Assembly: GCA_005778405.1 (NCBI GenBank)
Contig: SXOA01000035.1
Span: 1 to 64,000 of the forward strand
Reading direction: 5' to 3'
Origin: Planctomycetaceae bacterium
GTDB lineage: Bacteria; Planctomycetota; Planctomycetia; Pirellulales; Pirellulaceae
DNA length: 64,000 nucleotides
Shown: piece after piece, positions 52,888 to 63,400 of the stretch
How the letters are laid out: every line of letters begins with the position of its first letter
Numbering within the stretch: position 1 is the first letter of the stretch
Made by a program: the position numbers and the translations under genes
Notes under the pieces: generated by a model
What the model saw: only the letters and a program-made list of their open reading frames with translations
Database searches by the model: none
What the model was told of the DNA's origin: nothing

Positions 52888-54261
52888 ATGCTCAATATTC
52901 TCGAACCTAGGGACCGTAGCGAAAGCCGTGGCCGCTTGTGCGACGGTGTTTCGCGGCGGAATTTCTTGAAAATCGGGGCGCTGGGGGCGGCGGGGCTTAC
53001 CCTACCGCAACTCTTGCAGGCAGAGTCGGCGGCAGGCATCAAGAATTCGTGCAAGTCGGTGATACTGGTCTATCTCGTTGGCGGGCCACCGCATCAGGAC
53101 TTGTTCGACCTCAAGCCGGACGCCCCCGCGGAAATCGCCGGCCCCTGGAAGCCGATCAAAACCAATGTCAACGGCACTGAAATCTGCGAGCTGCTACCGC
53201 GGATGAGCCGGATGATGGAGAAGTTCACAATCATCCGCTCACTGTCGGATGCGCAAGGTGACCACGATGCCGTCCAGTGTTACACCGGCCGGACCCGAGC
53301 GGGCCGCATTCCCGGCGGGGGCTGGCCGCAGCTCGGCTCGGCTGTCGCGCGGTTGCAAGGGCCGGCCGTCGCCAGCACGCCGCCGTTTGTCAGCCTGTGC
53401 TATCCCACCACGCACGGACCCTACAACGAACCTGGCCCCGGCTACCTCGGAACTGCCTGGACCGGCTTTCGTCCGCTGGGGGATACCAAGAATGATATGG
53501 TGCTCAACGGAATCACGACGGATCGTCTCGCCAGCCGCCAGCAAGTTCTGGCAAGCATGGACCGCTTCCGCCGCGAAGTAGATTCGAGCGGCATGATGAA
53601 GGGGCTCGATGCCTTCACTTCGCAGGCGATGGGTGTGCTCACGTCGTCGAAGCTGGCCGAAGCTCTCGACCTCTCCCGCGAAGATGCGAAAACCCGCGAG
53701 CGATATGGCACCGGCGATACGAAGGTATTTATCGACGAAAACGGCGCACCCCGCGTGCCGCAAAGCTTCCTAGCCGCCCGCCGCCTGATTGAAGCGGGGG
53801 CCCGCGTCGTGACTGTCAATTACAGCAAGTGGGACTGGCATGGCGGCAGCTACAACACGATTTTCAATCGCGAGAAGGAAGACTTCCCCGTCTTCGACCA
53901 GGGGCTCACTGCGCTGATTGAAGACCTGCATGCTCGCGGGCTCGACAAGGACACCGCGGTCCTCGTTTGGGGCGAATTCGGCCGCACGCCCAAAATCTCC
54001 GCCCAGGTCGGTCGCGACCATTGGCCGCAAGTCGCCTGTGCCCTTCTTGCCGGCGGCGGACTGAAGCACGGCCAGATCATCGGGAGCACCGACCGCATCG
54101 GCGGCGAACCCGCCAGTCGGCCGGTACGATTCCAGGAGGTTTTTGCCACTCTTTACCACCACCTCGGCATCGACGTCCGCAAGGCGACGATCAACGATCT
54201 GAACGGCCGGCCACAATATTTGGTGGATAACGGCGTGGAGCCGATGCGAGAGTTGGTGTAG
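52888..54261 (+). CDS. DUF1501 family protein, Tat-exported
   Basis: ATG 52888 gives 457 residues; an in-frame TTG five codons upstream is less likely. Tat signal SRRNFLKIGALGAAGL follows a short N-region. Motifs: VYLVGGPPHQDLFDLKPDAP, VLVWGEFGRTPKISAQVG, GRDHWPQVACALLAGGG, NGRPQYLVDNG. Closest in this window to the genes at 19276 and 6902. It opens the plus-strand run; 263 bases separate it from the next gene, so the run may have an extra promoter. Confidence 0.93.
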   Translation: MLNILEPRDRSESRGRLCDGVSRRNFLKIGALGAAGLTLPQLLQAESAAGIKNSCKSVILVYLVGGPPHQDLFDLKPDAPAEIAGPWKPIKTNVNGTEICELLPRMSRMMEKFTIIRSLSDAQGDHDAVQCYTGRTRAGRIPGGGWPQLGSAVARLQGPAVASTPPFVSLCYPTTHGPYNEPGPGYLGTAWTGFRPLGDTKNDMVLNGITTDRLASRQQVLASMDRFRREVDSSGMMKGLDAFTSQAMGVLTSSKLAEALDLSREDAKTRERYGTGDTKVFIDENGAPRVPQSFLAARRLIEAGARVVTVNYSKWDWHGGSYNTIFNREKEDFPVFDQGLTALIEDLHARGLDKDTAVLVWGEFGRTPKISAQVGRDHWPQVACALLAGGGLKHGQIIGSTDRIGGEPASRPVRFQEVFATLYHHLGIDVRKATINDLNGRPQYLVDNGVEPMRELV

Positions 54262-54524
54262 GCCACCGGTTTTTATCCGCAGATCTCGTCGATGCTCGCA
54301 GTCTGAAGACAAAGTATCGGGTTTTGACATCTTGGCTTGTTTTAATCTGCGTGGATCCGCAAAACCTGCGGATTAAAAAGTTAGTGGCTCAAAAGCCGTC
54401 TGCTTTGCTTGCATTTTCTTTCCTGACCGGTGATAATCAGAATCGCTGGCGGCAACCTTTGCCCCCAGACCCGCCTACTACGGATGGTCCTTACTCCTTA
54501 CCCCGCCTGAGGAAAGGAAACACG

Positions 54525-57038
54525 ATGCGACGATCGCTCCCTGCCGTGGCTCTATTTGCAGCCGCACTCATCGCTCCCGCTTTATGGATTGCTTCGCTTT
54601 CCGCCGCTGACGCTCCCGCGAAACCCAAGGCTCCTGGCCTGGGCGACCCCGGCAAGCTCGTTTCGATCGCACTTGACAGCGGCCGGACGAAGGATGGGCT
54701 GCTGATGCTTTCGGGCCGAGATGCCGTGCAGCAACTCGTCATTACCGGCAACTATGACAGCGGGCAGACTCGCGATTTAACCCGCAAATCGACTTACCAG
54801 GCCGAGCCGGCTGGAATCGTCAAAGTCGACGAAACGGGCCTCATCCTGCCCATTGCCGAAGGAAAAGCGGTCGTTAAGGCGGTCGCCGCCCCCGGAGTGG
54901 AAGCGGTGGTCAGCGTTCAGGTCGCGAACCTGGTTTCCGACCTTCCAATCAACTTCGCCAATCAAATCACTCCGCTCTTTACCAAGTATTCCTGCAATGG
55001 TGGCGGTTGCCATGGCAAGAGCGGCGGGCAAAACGGCTTTCGCCTGTCGCTGCTCGGTTTTGAGCCGAAGGAAGACTTTGAGTTTCTGGTGAAAGAAGGC
55101 AAGGGACGGCGATTGTTCCCCGGCGCACCGGATCAGAGCCTGCTGCTCCTCAAGGCTTCGGCCCGACTGCCTCATGGCGGCGGCCAGCGCATTGAGTACG
55201 ACTCTCCCGCTTATCGGCTGATGCGCCGCTGGGTGGAACAGGGAATGCCCTATGGAAAGGAGACGGATCCCAAGGTCACGCATGTGGAAGTTTTTCCGAC
55301 CGAGCGCTTGATGGAGCGGGAAACAACTCAGCAAATCGTTGTCATTGCCCATTACAGCGACGGCTCGACGGAAGATGTCACCCGAACCACGACTTTCGAC
55401 AGCAATGATACCGAGATGGCCGAAGTGAGCGTCACGGGCCTTGTCACTACCGGCCAACTGACCGGCTCGGTCGCCGTGATGGCCCGTTATCAGGGCAATG
55501 TCGGCGTCTATCGAGCCACAATTCCCCTCGGCGTGAAGATTGAAGCTTTGCCAGTAGTCAAGAATTATGTCGATGAGCAGGTCTTCAAGAAACTGACTTC
55601 GCTGGGCCTGCCGTCTTCGCTTGTTTGTGATGATGCCACATTCCTCCGCCGCGTCACCGTCGATCTCGCCGGCCGGCTGCCTTCCCTCGACGAAGCCAGC
55701 GCCTTTCTCGCCGACCAAGACGCGAATAAACGGGCCAAAGTCATCGACCGCTTGCTCGAAAGCACCGACTATGCCGATTACTTTGCTAACAAGTGGAACG
55801 CCATCCTCCGCAACAAACGGCGGCAAGATAACGACAAGCCATCGACCTTTGCATTCCACGAATGGATTCGCCAGAGCCTGCACGAGAACAAGCCTTACGA
55901 CCAGTTTGTGCGCGAAATCGTGACCGCCAGTGGTGAACCGGGTAAGAATGCACCCGTCGCCTGGTATCGGGAAGTGAAGGACCAGTCGGCTCAGGTGGAA
56001 GATACGGCGCAGCTCTTCCTGGGATTGCGGATTCAATGTGCCCGCTGCCATCACCATCCGTTCGAACGCTGGAGCCAGCAGGACTACTACGGCTTCTCCG
56101 CGTTCTTCGCCCAGGTCGGGCGGAAAAAGGGGGCGATGCAGGGGGACGAGCGAATTTTCCACCGCCGAGGCGTCGCGTCAGCTCAGAATCCAAAGACCGG
56201 CCAGGGTGTGAAGCCGACCGGTCTCGGCGCGAAGCCGCTGGATATCGCCGCGGACAACGATCCCCGCGAGGAGTTGGCGAACTGGATGGGACAGAAGGAC
56301 AACCCCTTCTTCTCCCGCTCGCTCGTCAATCGCTATTGGAAGCACTTCTTCGGTCGCGGGCTCGTTGATCCGGAGGACGACATGCGAGTGACCAACCCCG
56401 CATCCAATCCCGAATTGCTGGCAGCGCTCGCCAAAGACTTTACCGATCACAATTTCGATCTGAAAAACCTTTGTCGTACGATTTGCAATTCCTCGGTCTA
56501 TCAGCTCACTGCCGAGCCCAACCAGTGGAATCAGGACGACAAACAGAACTTCTCCCGCTATTATCCCAAGCGGCTAAATGCCGAAGTGCTGCTGGATGCG
56601 ATTGACCAGGTGACCGGCACACAGACGTCATTTGGACCGATTCCTGCGGGCACCCGAGCCGTGCAACTGCCGGACAACGGCTTTAACTCCTACTTTCTGA
56701 CGGTCTTTGGTCGGCCGGAAGCCTCGAGCGCTTGCGAATGCGAGCGGTCCAGCGAAGCCAACCTTGCCCAGAGCTTGCATTTGCTCAACTCCGGCGAAAT
56801 CCAGGGCAAGCTGACGGCCGGTAACGGAAAGGCAGCAGCGCTGGCCAACGACAAGGCCCGCCCCAGCGACGTGAAGATCCGGGAGCTCTACTTGCTTGCC
56901 TTTGCCCGCCAGCCAACGCCGGACGAACTGGGCATCGCCTTGGCACACATTGAAAAGAACAAGGACGCCCCGCAGCGGGCCTACGAAGACATCGTTTGGG
57001 CACTGATTAATACGAAGGAGTTTTTGTTCAACCATTAA
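54525..57038 (+). CDS. Cytochrome-type DUF1549/DUF1553 protein with Ig-like domains
   Basis: ATG 54525 has AAGGAAA upstream; 837 residues. Sec signal ALFAAALIAPALWIASLSAA. A first Ig-like BIG2 domain (about 40-135) has LVITGNYDSGQTRDLTRKS. At about 157-165 a heme-type motif CNGGGCHGKSGG has spacing C-X4-C-H rather than CXXCH. A second BIG2 domain (about 250-335) has VVIAHYSDGSTEDVTRTTTF. DUF1549 (about 345-545) includes ARCHHHPFERWSQQDYYGF after a CXXCH at about 504. DUF1553 (about 590-830) has SLVNRYWKHFFGRGLVDPED, RLNAEVLLDAIDQVTG and LLNSGEIQ. It differs from the two PSD1 genes: Ig-like instead of LamG domains. Two hairpins follow the gene. Confidence 0.9.
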   Translation: MRRSLPAVALFAAALIAPALWIASLSAADAPAKPKAPGLGDPGKLVSIALDSGRTKDGLLMLSGRDAVQQLVITGNYDSGQTRDLTRKSTYQAEPAGIVKVDETGLILPIAEGKAVVKAVAAPGVEAVVSVQVANLVSDLPINFANQITPLFTKYSCNGGGCHGKSGGQNGFRLSLLGFEPKEDFEFLVKEGKGRRLFPGAPDQSLLLLKASARLPHGGGQRIEYDSPAYRLMRRWVEQGMPYGKETDPKVTHVEVFPTERLMERETTQQIVVIAHYSDGSTEDVTRTTTFDSNDTEMAEVSVTGLVTTGQLTGSVAVMARYQGNVGVYRATIPLGVKIEALPVVKNYVDEQVFKKLTSLGLPSSLVCDDATFLRRVTVDLAGRLPSLDEASAFLADQDANKRAKVIDRLLESTDYADYFANKWNAILRNKRRQDNDKPSTFAFHEWIRQSLHENKPYDQFVREIVTASGEPGKNAPVAWYREVKDQSAQVEDTAQLFLGLRIQCARCHHHPFERWSQQDYYGFSAFFAQVGRKKGAMQGDERIFHRRGVASAQNPKTGQGVKPTGLGAKPLDIAADNDPREELANWMGQKDNPFFSRSLVNRYWKHFFGRGLVDPEDDMRVTNPASNPELLAALAKDFTDHNFDLKNLCRTICNSSVYQLTAEPNQWNQDDKQNFSRYYPKRLNAEVLLDAIDQVTGTQTSFGPIPAGTRAVQLPDNGFNSYFLTVFGRPEASSACECERSSEANLAQSLHLLNSGEIQGKLTAGNGKAAALANDKARPSDVKIRELYLLAFARQPTPDELGIALAHIEKNKDAPQRAYEDIVWALINTKEFLFNH

Positions 57039-57108
57039 TAGTAACCCGCACACTCCGTGTGCAGGTTACTAATGCAAACCGCTTGCTTCCCTGGCCGAAG
57101 GGAAGCAA
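57039..57108 (+). repeat. Two tandem hairpins after the Ig-like cytochrome gene
   Basis: Stem 1: 57039-57053 with 57057-57071 (one mismatch, 3-base loop). Stem 2: TTGCTTCCCT (57083-57092) with AGGGAAGCAA (57099-57108), 6-base loop. They sit between two co-directional genes and may attenuate transcription or protect mRNA ends. Confidence 0.8.
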
Positions 57109-57226
57109 ACTGGAAATATTAAATCCCGCCTAACCGGCTCCCACCTGACAGGTCATGTTCACGGCAAACCGTGGGCATGTTCCCCGAGCTTCACCCTCCC
57201 AACCAGACCCCTTTGGAGGCGATTCC

Positions 57227-60200
57227 ATGAAGGACTTCTTCGCCCTGCGCGGCTTTTTTTCCGCGCTTGCATTGAGCCTTTGCTTCACATCCGCCAGCAT
57301 CGCACAACTGCCGGCGACCCAACTTACTTCGATCTTTCCGCCGGGAGGCAAGCCGGGGACAGCGGTGGACGTGACCATCGCCGGTGTGGACCAGGACGAT
57401 GCGAGCAAGCTCGTCTTTAGCCACCCAGGCATTGTTGGAGCGGCCAAAATGACCGTACCGACCGACTTGGAAAAGGTCGCCAAGCCGGTGGCCGGGGCAT
57501 TCGCCGTGACGATCGCGGCCGACGTGCCACCGGGAGCGTACGAGGTCCGCACGGTCGGCCGTTTCGGTCAATCCAACCCGCGGGTTTTTACCGTCAGCTC
57601 CCTCAACGAGTTGGTCGACGCCGGCACCAACGGCGCGCCCGACAAGGCCGTGGATGTCCCTGCCGGCTCGGTGTTCAGCGGTCGGGTTGATGGAAATACC
57701 TATGACCATCTTAAAGTGCCGCTCAAGGCCGGCGAGCGAGTGATCATCGACTGTGCCGCCGAGCGGATCCAGTCGCGATTGAATGCAACGATGGTTTTGA
57801 TGAACCCTGCCGGCAAGGAGCTGGTGCGGGCAAAGGACACCGTCGGAAACGATCCAGTCATCGACTTCACCGCGCCGGCCGAAGGTTTTTACGTCCTCAA
57901 GGTTTTTGATAACGTCTATGGCGGCGGACCCGACTATTTCTATCGGCTCAGCGTCACGCCGTCGGCTTATGTCGATTTTGTGTTTCCGCCGTCCGCTCCC
58001 GCCGGCTCGAATAACCAGTTCACCATCTACGGCCGCAATCTTCCCGGCGGAGCACCCGCGGACGGACTGACCATTAATGGAGCGACACTACAGAAGCTTG
58101 TCGTGAACATTCCCCTTCCGGCGGATGAAGCCTCGAAGACCACTCTGGCATCAAATTCCTCGACGCCGGTTCGCAGTGCCTGGCAGGACGGTATCGAGTT
58201 CCGACTTCCCACGCCCGCGGGTCCGGCCAATCCTGTCACCGTCTATTTCGCCCGCGGCCCGGTCGTCGTCGAGGCCGAGCCGAATGATGCTCCCGTCCAG
58301 GCCCAGAAGATCACGCTCCCTTGCGAATTCGTCGGCCAGTTTTACGCGCAGCGGGACGGCGATTGGGTGCAGTTCGACGCCAAGAAAGGGGAAGCCTGGT
58401 ACATCGAAGTCGCCTCGCACCAGCTCGGGCTGGAAAGTGATCCGTTCTTCGCGCTCTACCGCGTCACCAAGAATGAAAAGGGTGAAGAAGTTGTCAGCGA
58501 CATTACTCAGGTCGACGACACCCAGGAGCGGCAGGCGAGAATTGGCACCGACTTCGACACCAGCACAGATGACCCATCATTCAAATTTACAGTCCCCGAG
58601 GACGGCACCTACCGCCTCTTCCTCCGCGATCAGGTTGGCAGCGGGCGGAAAAACCCGGCCATTGCCTATCGGCTGATGATTCACGCCGCTGAACCGGACT
58701 TCCGCATGCTCGCCCAGGCGATCGTGCCGGGTAATCCGCAGCAGAATCAGAACACACCTTTGCTTCCCAATGTGGTTCGCAAGGGAGGTACAACGGCCGT
58801 CGGCCTGCTCATTGACCGCCGTGACGAGTTTAAGGGAGACATTGTCATTACTGTGGAAGGGCTTCCGGCTGGCGTTACCTGCCCCGGCGCAGTTGTTGGC
58901 GGCGATGTGAACACGGCCGTCCTGGTCTTCAACGCCGCGGAAGGAGCGGCTGCTGCCGCAGGGCCGATCAAGATTGTTGGCAAGGCACAAATCGGGGGCA
59001 AAGAGGTGGTCCGTGAGGCCCGTTATGCTCAGATTGTTTGGGGCACAGCCAATCGTCAGATCCAGAACCCCGAGTTTCAACTCACGCGGTCATTTCAGCT
59101 AGCGGTCGTCGAAAAGGACCTGCAGCCGGTCTTCGTACAAATTGGCGAAGACAAGATCTGGGAAACGTCGCTCGGCGGCAACATCGAAATCCCAGTCACA
59201 GCCACTCGCCGTGGCGATTGGAAAGAGCCCCTGAAACTCGTGGCCACCGGCCTGCCGAACGAGATCAAACCCAAGGAGATCAACCTCGACCCCAACACGG
59301 CAGCAGGGAAATTCGAGCTGGCAATTAACCAGGCGAACATCAAGCCCGGCGTGTACACCTTTTACATGCGGGCCGACACCAAGCAGAAGCACATCCGCAA
59401 TCCGGAAGCTCAGGCCGGACTGGAGGCCGAGCAGAAGGTGCTGGACGAGACCATCAAAGCGCTGGGCGAAGTGGTGAAGACCGCCACTGTTGCCAAAGAT
59501 GCCGCGACGAAGGAAGCCACCGACACCAAGGCAGCAGCTACGACGGCGGAGCAGGCCAAAACCACTGCGGTGAACGTTGCCAAACAAAAGGCCGATGCCG
59601 CCAAGGTCGCGGCCGACGTTTTGGCCAAAGCAATTGAGGCGGCGGCTAAGGATGCGGCCAATCAGGGTCTCAAGGACGCCCAGGCGGCGGCGCAAAAGGC
59701 TTCCGACGAGGCGGCCGCTCAGGCCAAGGCCGCTGCAGACGAGCAAGTCAAAGCAGAGAAACTGGCTGTCGACGCTCTAGCGCTCGCCAAAACCAAGGAA
59801 GACGCCCGCGTCGCAGCGGAAGCAGTTCTCAAGGCGGCAACGGACAAAGTCACGGCGGCCAACCAGTTCAAGCCGCAATTTGATGCGCGGGTGAATGCGA
59901 TCAAGCAGGCCAATCAACCGAAGGACGTGAATTTCTCGCTGATTTCCACTCCGATCAAGCTCCGCATCGTTGCCACTCCGATTACGTTCAACTCGGCGGC
60001 TGTCGGTGGAGCCGTCAAACAGGGGGAGAAGCAAGCCCTCACCGCTAATATCAATCGGCTTTACGCCTTCGCCGACGCCGTCGAAATCTCCTTTGAACCT
60101 CCGCCGGGAGTGCAAGGTCTCACGGCCGCGAAAGTCAGCATTCCCAATGGCCAGGCTGAAGGTAAGCTCGAAATTGTCGCTGCCGCTAATGCAACACCCG

Positions 60201-60301
60201 GAGATCACAATGTGGTTGTCCGGGCCAAGGGAAAATTCAACAACGTGGACGTCCAGGCCGTGACGAATGTCGTAGTCAAAGTGGAAGAAGTCAAGAAGTA
60301 A
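57227..60301 (+). CDS. Secreted PPC-type domain protein with a long coiled coil
   Basis: ATG 57227 has GGAGG 7 bases upstream; 1,024 residues. Sec signal LALSLCFTSASIAQ. An N-terminal IPT-like domain (FPPGGKPGTAVDVTIAG) is followed by pre-peptidase C-terminal-like beta domains: YDHLKVPLKAGERVIIDCAA with EGFYVLKVFDN, and GDWVQFDAKKGEAWYIEVAS with DGTYRLFLRDQVGSG. Residues about 730-890 are an Ala/Lys/Glu-rich coiled coil (KAAATTAEQAKTTAVNVAKQ). A further beta domain ends the protein. No enzyme motif. Planctomycetes often have this gene between a DUF1549 protein and a WD40 cytochrome; the coiled coil is the odd part. Next gene follows after 162 bases filled by a repeat. Confidence 0.85.
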   Translation: MKDFFALRGFFSALALSLCFTSASIAQLPATQLTSIFPPGGKPGTAVDVTIAGVDQDDASKLVFSHPGIVGAAKMTVPTDLEKVAKPVAGAFAVTIAADVPPGAYEVRTVGRFGQSNPRVFTVSSLNELVDAGTNGAPDKAVDVPAGSVFSGRVDGNTYDHLKVPLKAGERVIIDCAAERIQSRLNATMVLMNPAGKELVRAKDTVGNDPVIDFTAPAEGFYVLKVFDNVYGGGPDYFYRLSVTPSAYVDFVFPPSAPAGSNNQFTIYGRNLPGGAPADGLTINGATLQKLVVNIPLPADEASKTTLASNSSTPVRSAWQDGIEFRLPTPAGPANPVTVYFARGPVVVEAEPNDAPVQAQKITLPCEFVGQFYAQRDGDWVQFDAKKGEAWYIEVASHQLGLESDPFFALYRVTKNEKGEEVVSDITQVDDTQERQARIGTDFDTSTDDPSFKFTVPEDGTYRLFLRDQVGSGRKNPAIAYRLMIHAAEPDFRMLAQAIVPGNPQQNQNTPLLPNVVRKGGTTAVGLLIDRRDEFKGDIVITVEGLPAGVTCPGAVVGGDVNTAVLVFNAAEGAAAAAGPIKIVGKAQIGGKEVVREARYAQIVWGTANRQIQNPEFQLTRSFQLAVVEKDLQPVFVQIGEDKIWETSLGGNIEIPVTATRRGDWKEPLKLVATGLPNEIKPKEINLDPNTAAGKFELAINQANIKPGVYTFYMRADTKQKHIRNPEAQAGLEAEQKVLDETIKALGEVVKTATVAKDAATKEATDTKAAATTAEQAKTTAVNVAKQKADAAKVAADVLAKAIEAAAKDAANQGLKDAQAAAQKASDEAAAQAKAAADEQVKAEKLAVDALALAKTKEDARVAAEAVLKAATDKVTAANQFKPQFDARVNAIKQANQPKDVNFSLISTPIKLRIVATPITFNSAAVGGAVKQGEKQALTANINRLYAFADAVEISFEPPPGVQGLTAAKVSIPNGQAEGKLEIVAAANATPGDHNVVVRAKGKFNNVDVQAVTNVVVKVEEVKK

Positions 60302-60310
60302 CTCATATTC

Positions 60311-60417
60311 GTTTCCAAGCTCCAGCATGGGAACGCAAGATTGGAAGCTCCGCTTCCCGCGCCACAATCGCGAAGCAGAGCTTCGAGGAAGTGGGTTCCC
60401 AAACAGAGCTTGGGAAC
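60311..60417. repeat. Composite TTCCCAAGC-type hairpin repeat
   Basis: Four hairpins: GTTTCCAAGC with CATGGGAAC (60311-60334), GGAAG with CTTCC (60342-60356), CGAAG with CTTCG (60371-60385), and GTTCCCAA with TTGGGAAC (60395-60417). The outer units are related in inverted orientation. It resembles GTTCCCAAGCTC-type repeats known to me from many bacterial genomes. Confidence 0.75.
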
Positions 60418-60463
60418 CAATAGGAAACTGTACTCACAAGACTCGTGACCCGAGGATAACCCT

Positions 60464-63400
60464 ATGTCGATCGCACGAAGCACTTTCCTTACCATGATTG
60501 CCCTCGCAGCACTTCCCCTGGCTTTTTCCGCCCGCCCGGCGAACGCCGAGCCCATCGCCATCGCGGCAGTGAAGCACGAGGGGCCGGTCGATTTCGAAAA
60601 GGAGATCTTGCCAATCTTCCGCCGCAACTGTCTGGCTTGCCACAGCGCAACGGAGGCGGAGAGTGATCTTGTGCTGGAGACCCCGCAGTCCATCCTCAAG
60701 GGTGGCAGCGAGGGCCCCTCGGTCGTCATGGGGAAGGGGGCCGAGAGCTTACTGCTCAAGATGGCGGCGCGGCAGAAGGAACCCTTCATGCCGCCGCCGG
60801 ATAACGACGTGAAGGCAAAGGCTCTCACACCCGATGAGCTCGGCCTCATCAAGCTTTGGATTGATCAAGGAGCCACGGGCGAGGTTAAGGGGACCGGCGG
60901 ACCCATCACCTGGCAACCGTTGCCGCCTGGTGTGAATCCGATCTTTGCGGTCGCCATCGCGCCCGACGGCCAGTATGCCGCGGCCGGGCGGGCGAATCAG
61001 ATTTTCCTCTATCACATTCCCAGTAAACGCGAGCTCGGACGGCTGACCGACCCATCGCTGATTGCCAAGGGGATTTACAAACAGCCCGGCGTGGCGGACT
61101 TGGACCTCATCCAGTCGCTCGCCTTCAGCCCCGACGGCGAGCTGCTCGCCTCCGGCGGATTTCGCACCATCAAGCTCTGGCGCAAGCCGAAGAATGCAAA
61201 GAAGCTGGACCTCGCGGCGCTTGAGGGCCCACCGCGGTCCATCGCCGTGAGCGTGGACGGCAAGTTTGCCGCGATTGGCGAAGAAACCGGCAAAATCAAG
61301 ATTTTTGACCTCGCCACCGGTCAGATTGCCAAGACACTGACTGGGCACACCGGACCTGTCACCGGAGTCACATTCAATGCCGACGCCAGCAAGTTGGTCA
61401 GCGGTTCCCAGGACAAGACCTTCCGCGTGTTCAACATGGCTGACGGGATGCAGATTGCCTCGGTCGAAACCCCCGCGCCGGTCAATGCCGTCGCCCTCGT
61501 CGCGGCAGATGCTCAGGTCGCCACCGGCGGCGCGGACAACAACTTGCGTCTCTGGGCGCTTCCCGCGGCTGCCGTCACGGAACCGCCCAAACCCGTCAAG
61601 GAAATCGCCGGCCACGGCCAGCCGATTACGAGCCTGGTGTCTCTACCGGGTGGAACGCAGATTCTCACCGGCTGCAAGGATGGAATTGTCCGCTTGATCG
61701 ATGTGGCTGGCGGCAATGTGGTCAAGCAAATGAACCACGGAGCGCCTGTGGATGCCATCGCCATTCGTGCCGACGGCAAGCGGATTGCCTCGGTCGGGGC
61801 CAACAACATCGCCAAGCTTTGGAATGCCGAGAACCAGCAATTGGTGATCGACATGAAGGGAGACTATCGCACCGGTCTGAAAGTTGGTGAATCGACTCGC
61901 GCGGTGAACCTGGCTAAGAAGCAGGTCGAGTTGGCCAAGGCCGACCTGACCGAAGCCGGCAATCGTAAAAAGGCGGAAGAAGAGAATCAGAAGAAGTCGA
62001 CGGAGGCGCAGACCGCTGCCGACGCGGAATTCAAAAAGAAGGACGAAGCCGCTAAGCAGCCGGTCATCGACAAGGATGCTGCGGACAAGGCCCTCGTGGA
62101 TGCGACCGCCAACAAGACCAAAGCTGACGAGGCCAAGAAAGTCACTGATGCTGCTGCCGTTACAGCCAACGAGGCTCTTGTGGCCGCTAACAAGGCCAAG
62201 GACGAAGCGGTGAAGGCCGCGAACGATGCTACCACGGCAGCGACGGTAGCGCTGACCGCCTTCAACCAGGCGAAAGAAGCCCTGGCAAAAGATGTGAATA
62301 ACCAGACCCTCAAAGACGCAGTTGCTGCCACAGAAAAGGCATCGGTCGATGCGGAGGCCAAAAAGAAGGCCGCGGATGAGATAAAGGTCGCCAAGGAAAA
62401 GGGGGCCGTGGATGCCGATACCGCAAAGAAGACAGCCGACACCAATAAGCAAACTGGCGACAAGGCGGCTACGGACGCGCAGAACGCCTTCAACACCGCC
62501 GATCAGAAGGTCAAACAAGTCACACCAGTCGCCATGAAGGCTGTGGAAGAGAAGATGGCTGCCGACCGGGCCCTCAAGGCCGCGATGCGGAGCGTGGAGC
62601 GGGCCGCCGAGTCCGTCAAGAAATCGGTCGAAGCGATCCCCGGTTTTGAAGCGACCGTAAAAACATTTGAAGCCCAGGTCACGCAGCGCGACGCCGAGTT
62701 GATGGCGGTCACCAAAACCGTGACCGAAAGCGAAAAGCCGCTCAAGAGCGTTTCGTTCTCCCCCAACGGCCAGACGCTGGCCACCGTCGGCGACGACCAG
62801 CTATTACACTCGTGGGACGCTGAGACTGGCGCACCAGTCGATATCTATACCGGCCAGAACGCGGCCCTGTCGCTCGTCGCCTTCACGAAGGAAGGGAATG
62901 CCATCAGCCTTGCCGCGAACAACACCGGCGTGGTCTGGGATTTCGCCACCGAATGGAAGCTGGAGCGAACCATTGGCTCACCCGATTCGGCCGAAATGCT
63001 GGTAGATCGGGTCACGGCCCTCGACTTCAGCCCAGACGGCAAGCGGCTGGCCAGCGGTGGCGGCGAGCCTTCACGCAGCGGCGAGATCAAGATCTGGAAC
63101 GTTGAAAACGGCCAGCTCATTCTTGGCTACAAAGAGCCGCACAGCGATACAGTTTTCGGCCTCGACTTCTCTCCGGACGGCCAGACTTTGGCAAGCTGCG
63201 CGGCGGATCGGTTTGTCAAAGTCTGGAACGCGGCAGACGGCAAATTCATCCGCTCCTTTGAAGGGCACACGCACCATGTCCTGGGCGTTTCCTGGCGGGC
63301 GGACGGACGGCTGCTCGCTTCCAGCGGTGCGGATGCAGCGATCAAGGTTTGGGATGCCCGCACCGGCGACCAGGCCCGCACCATCGCGGGCTATACCAAG

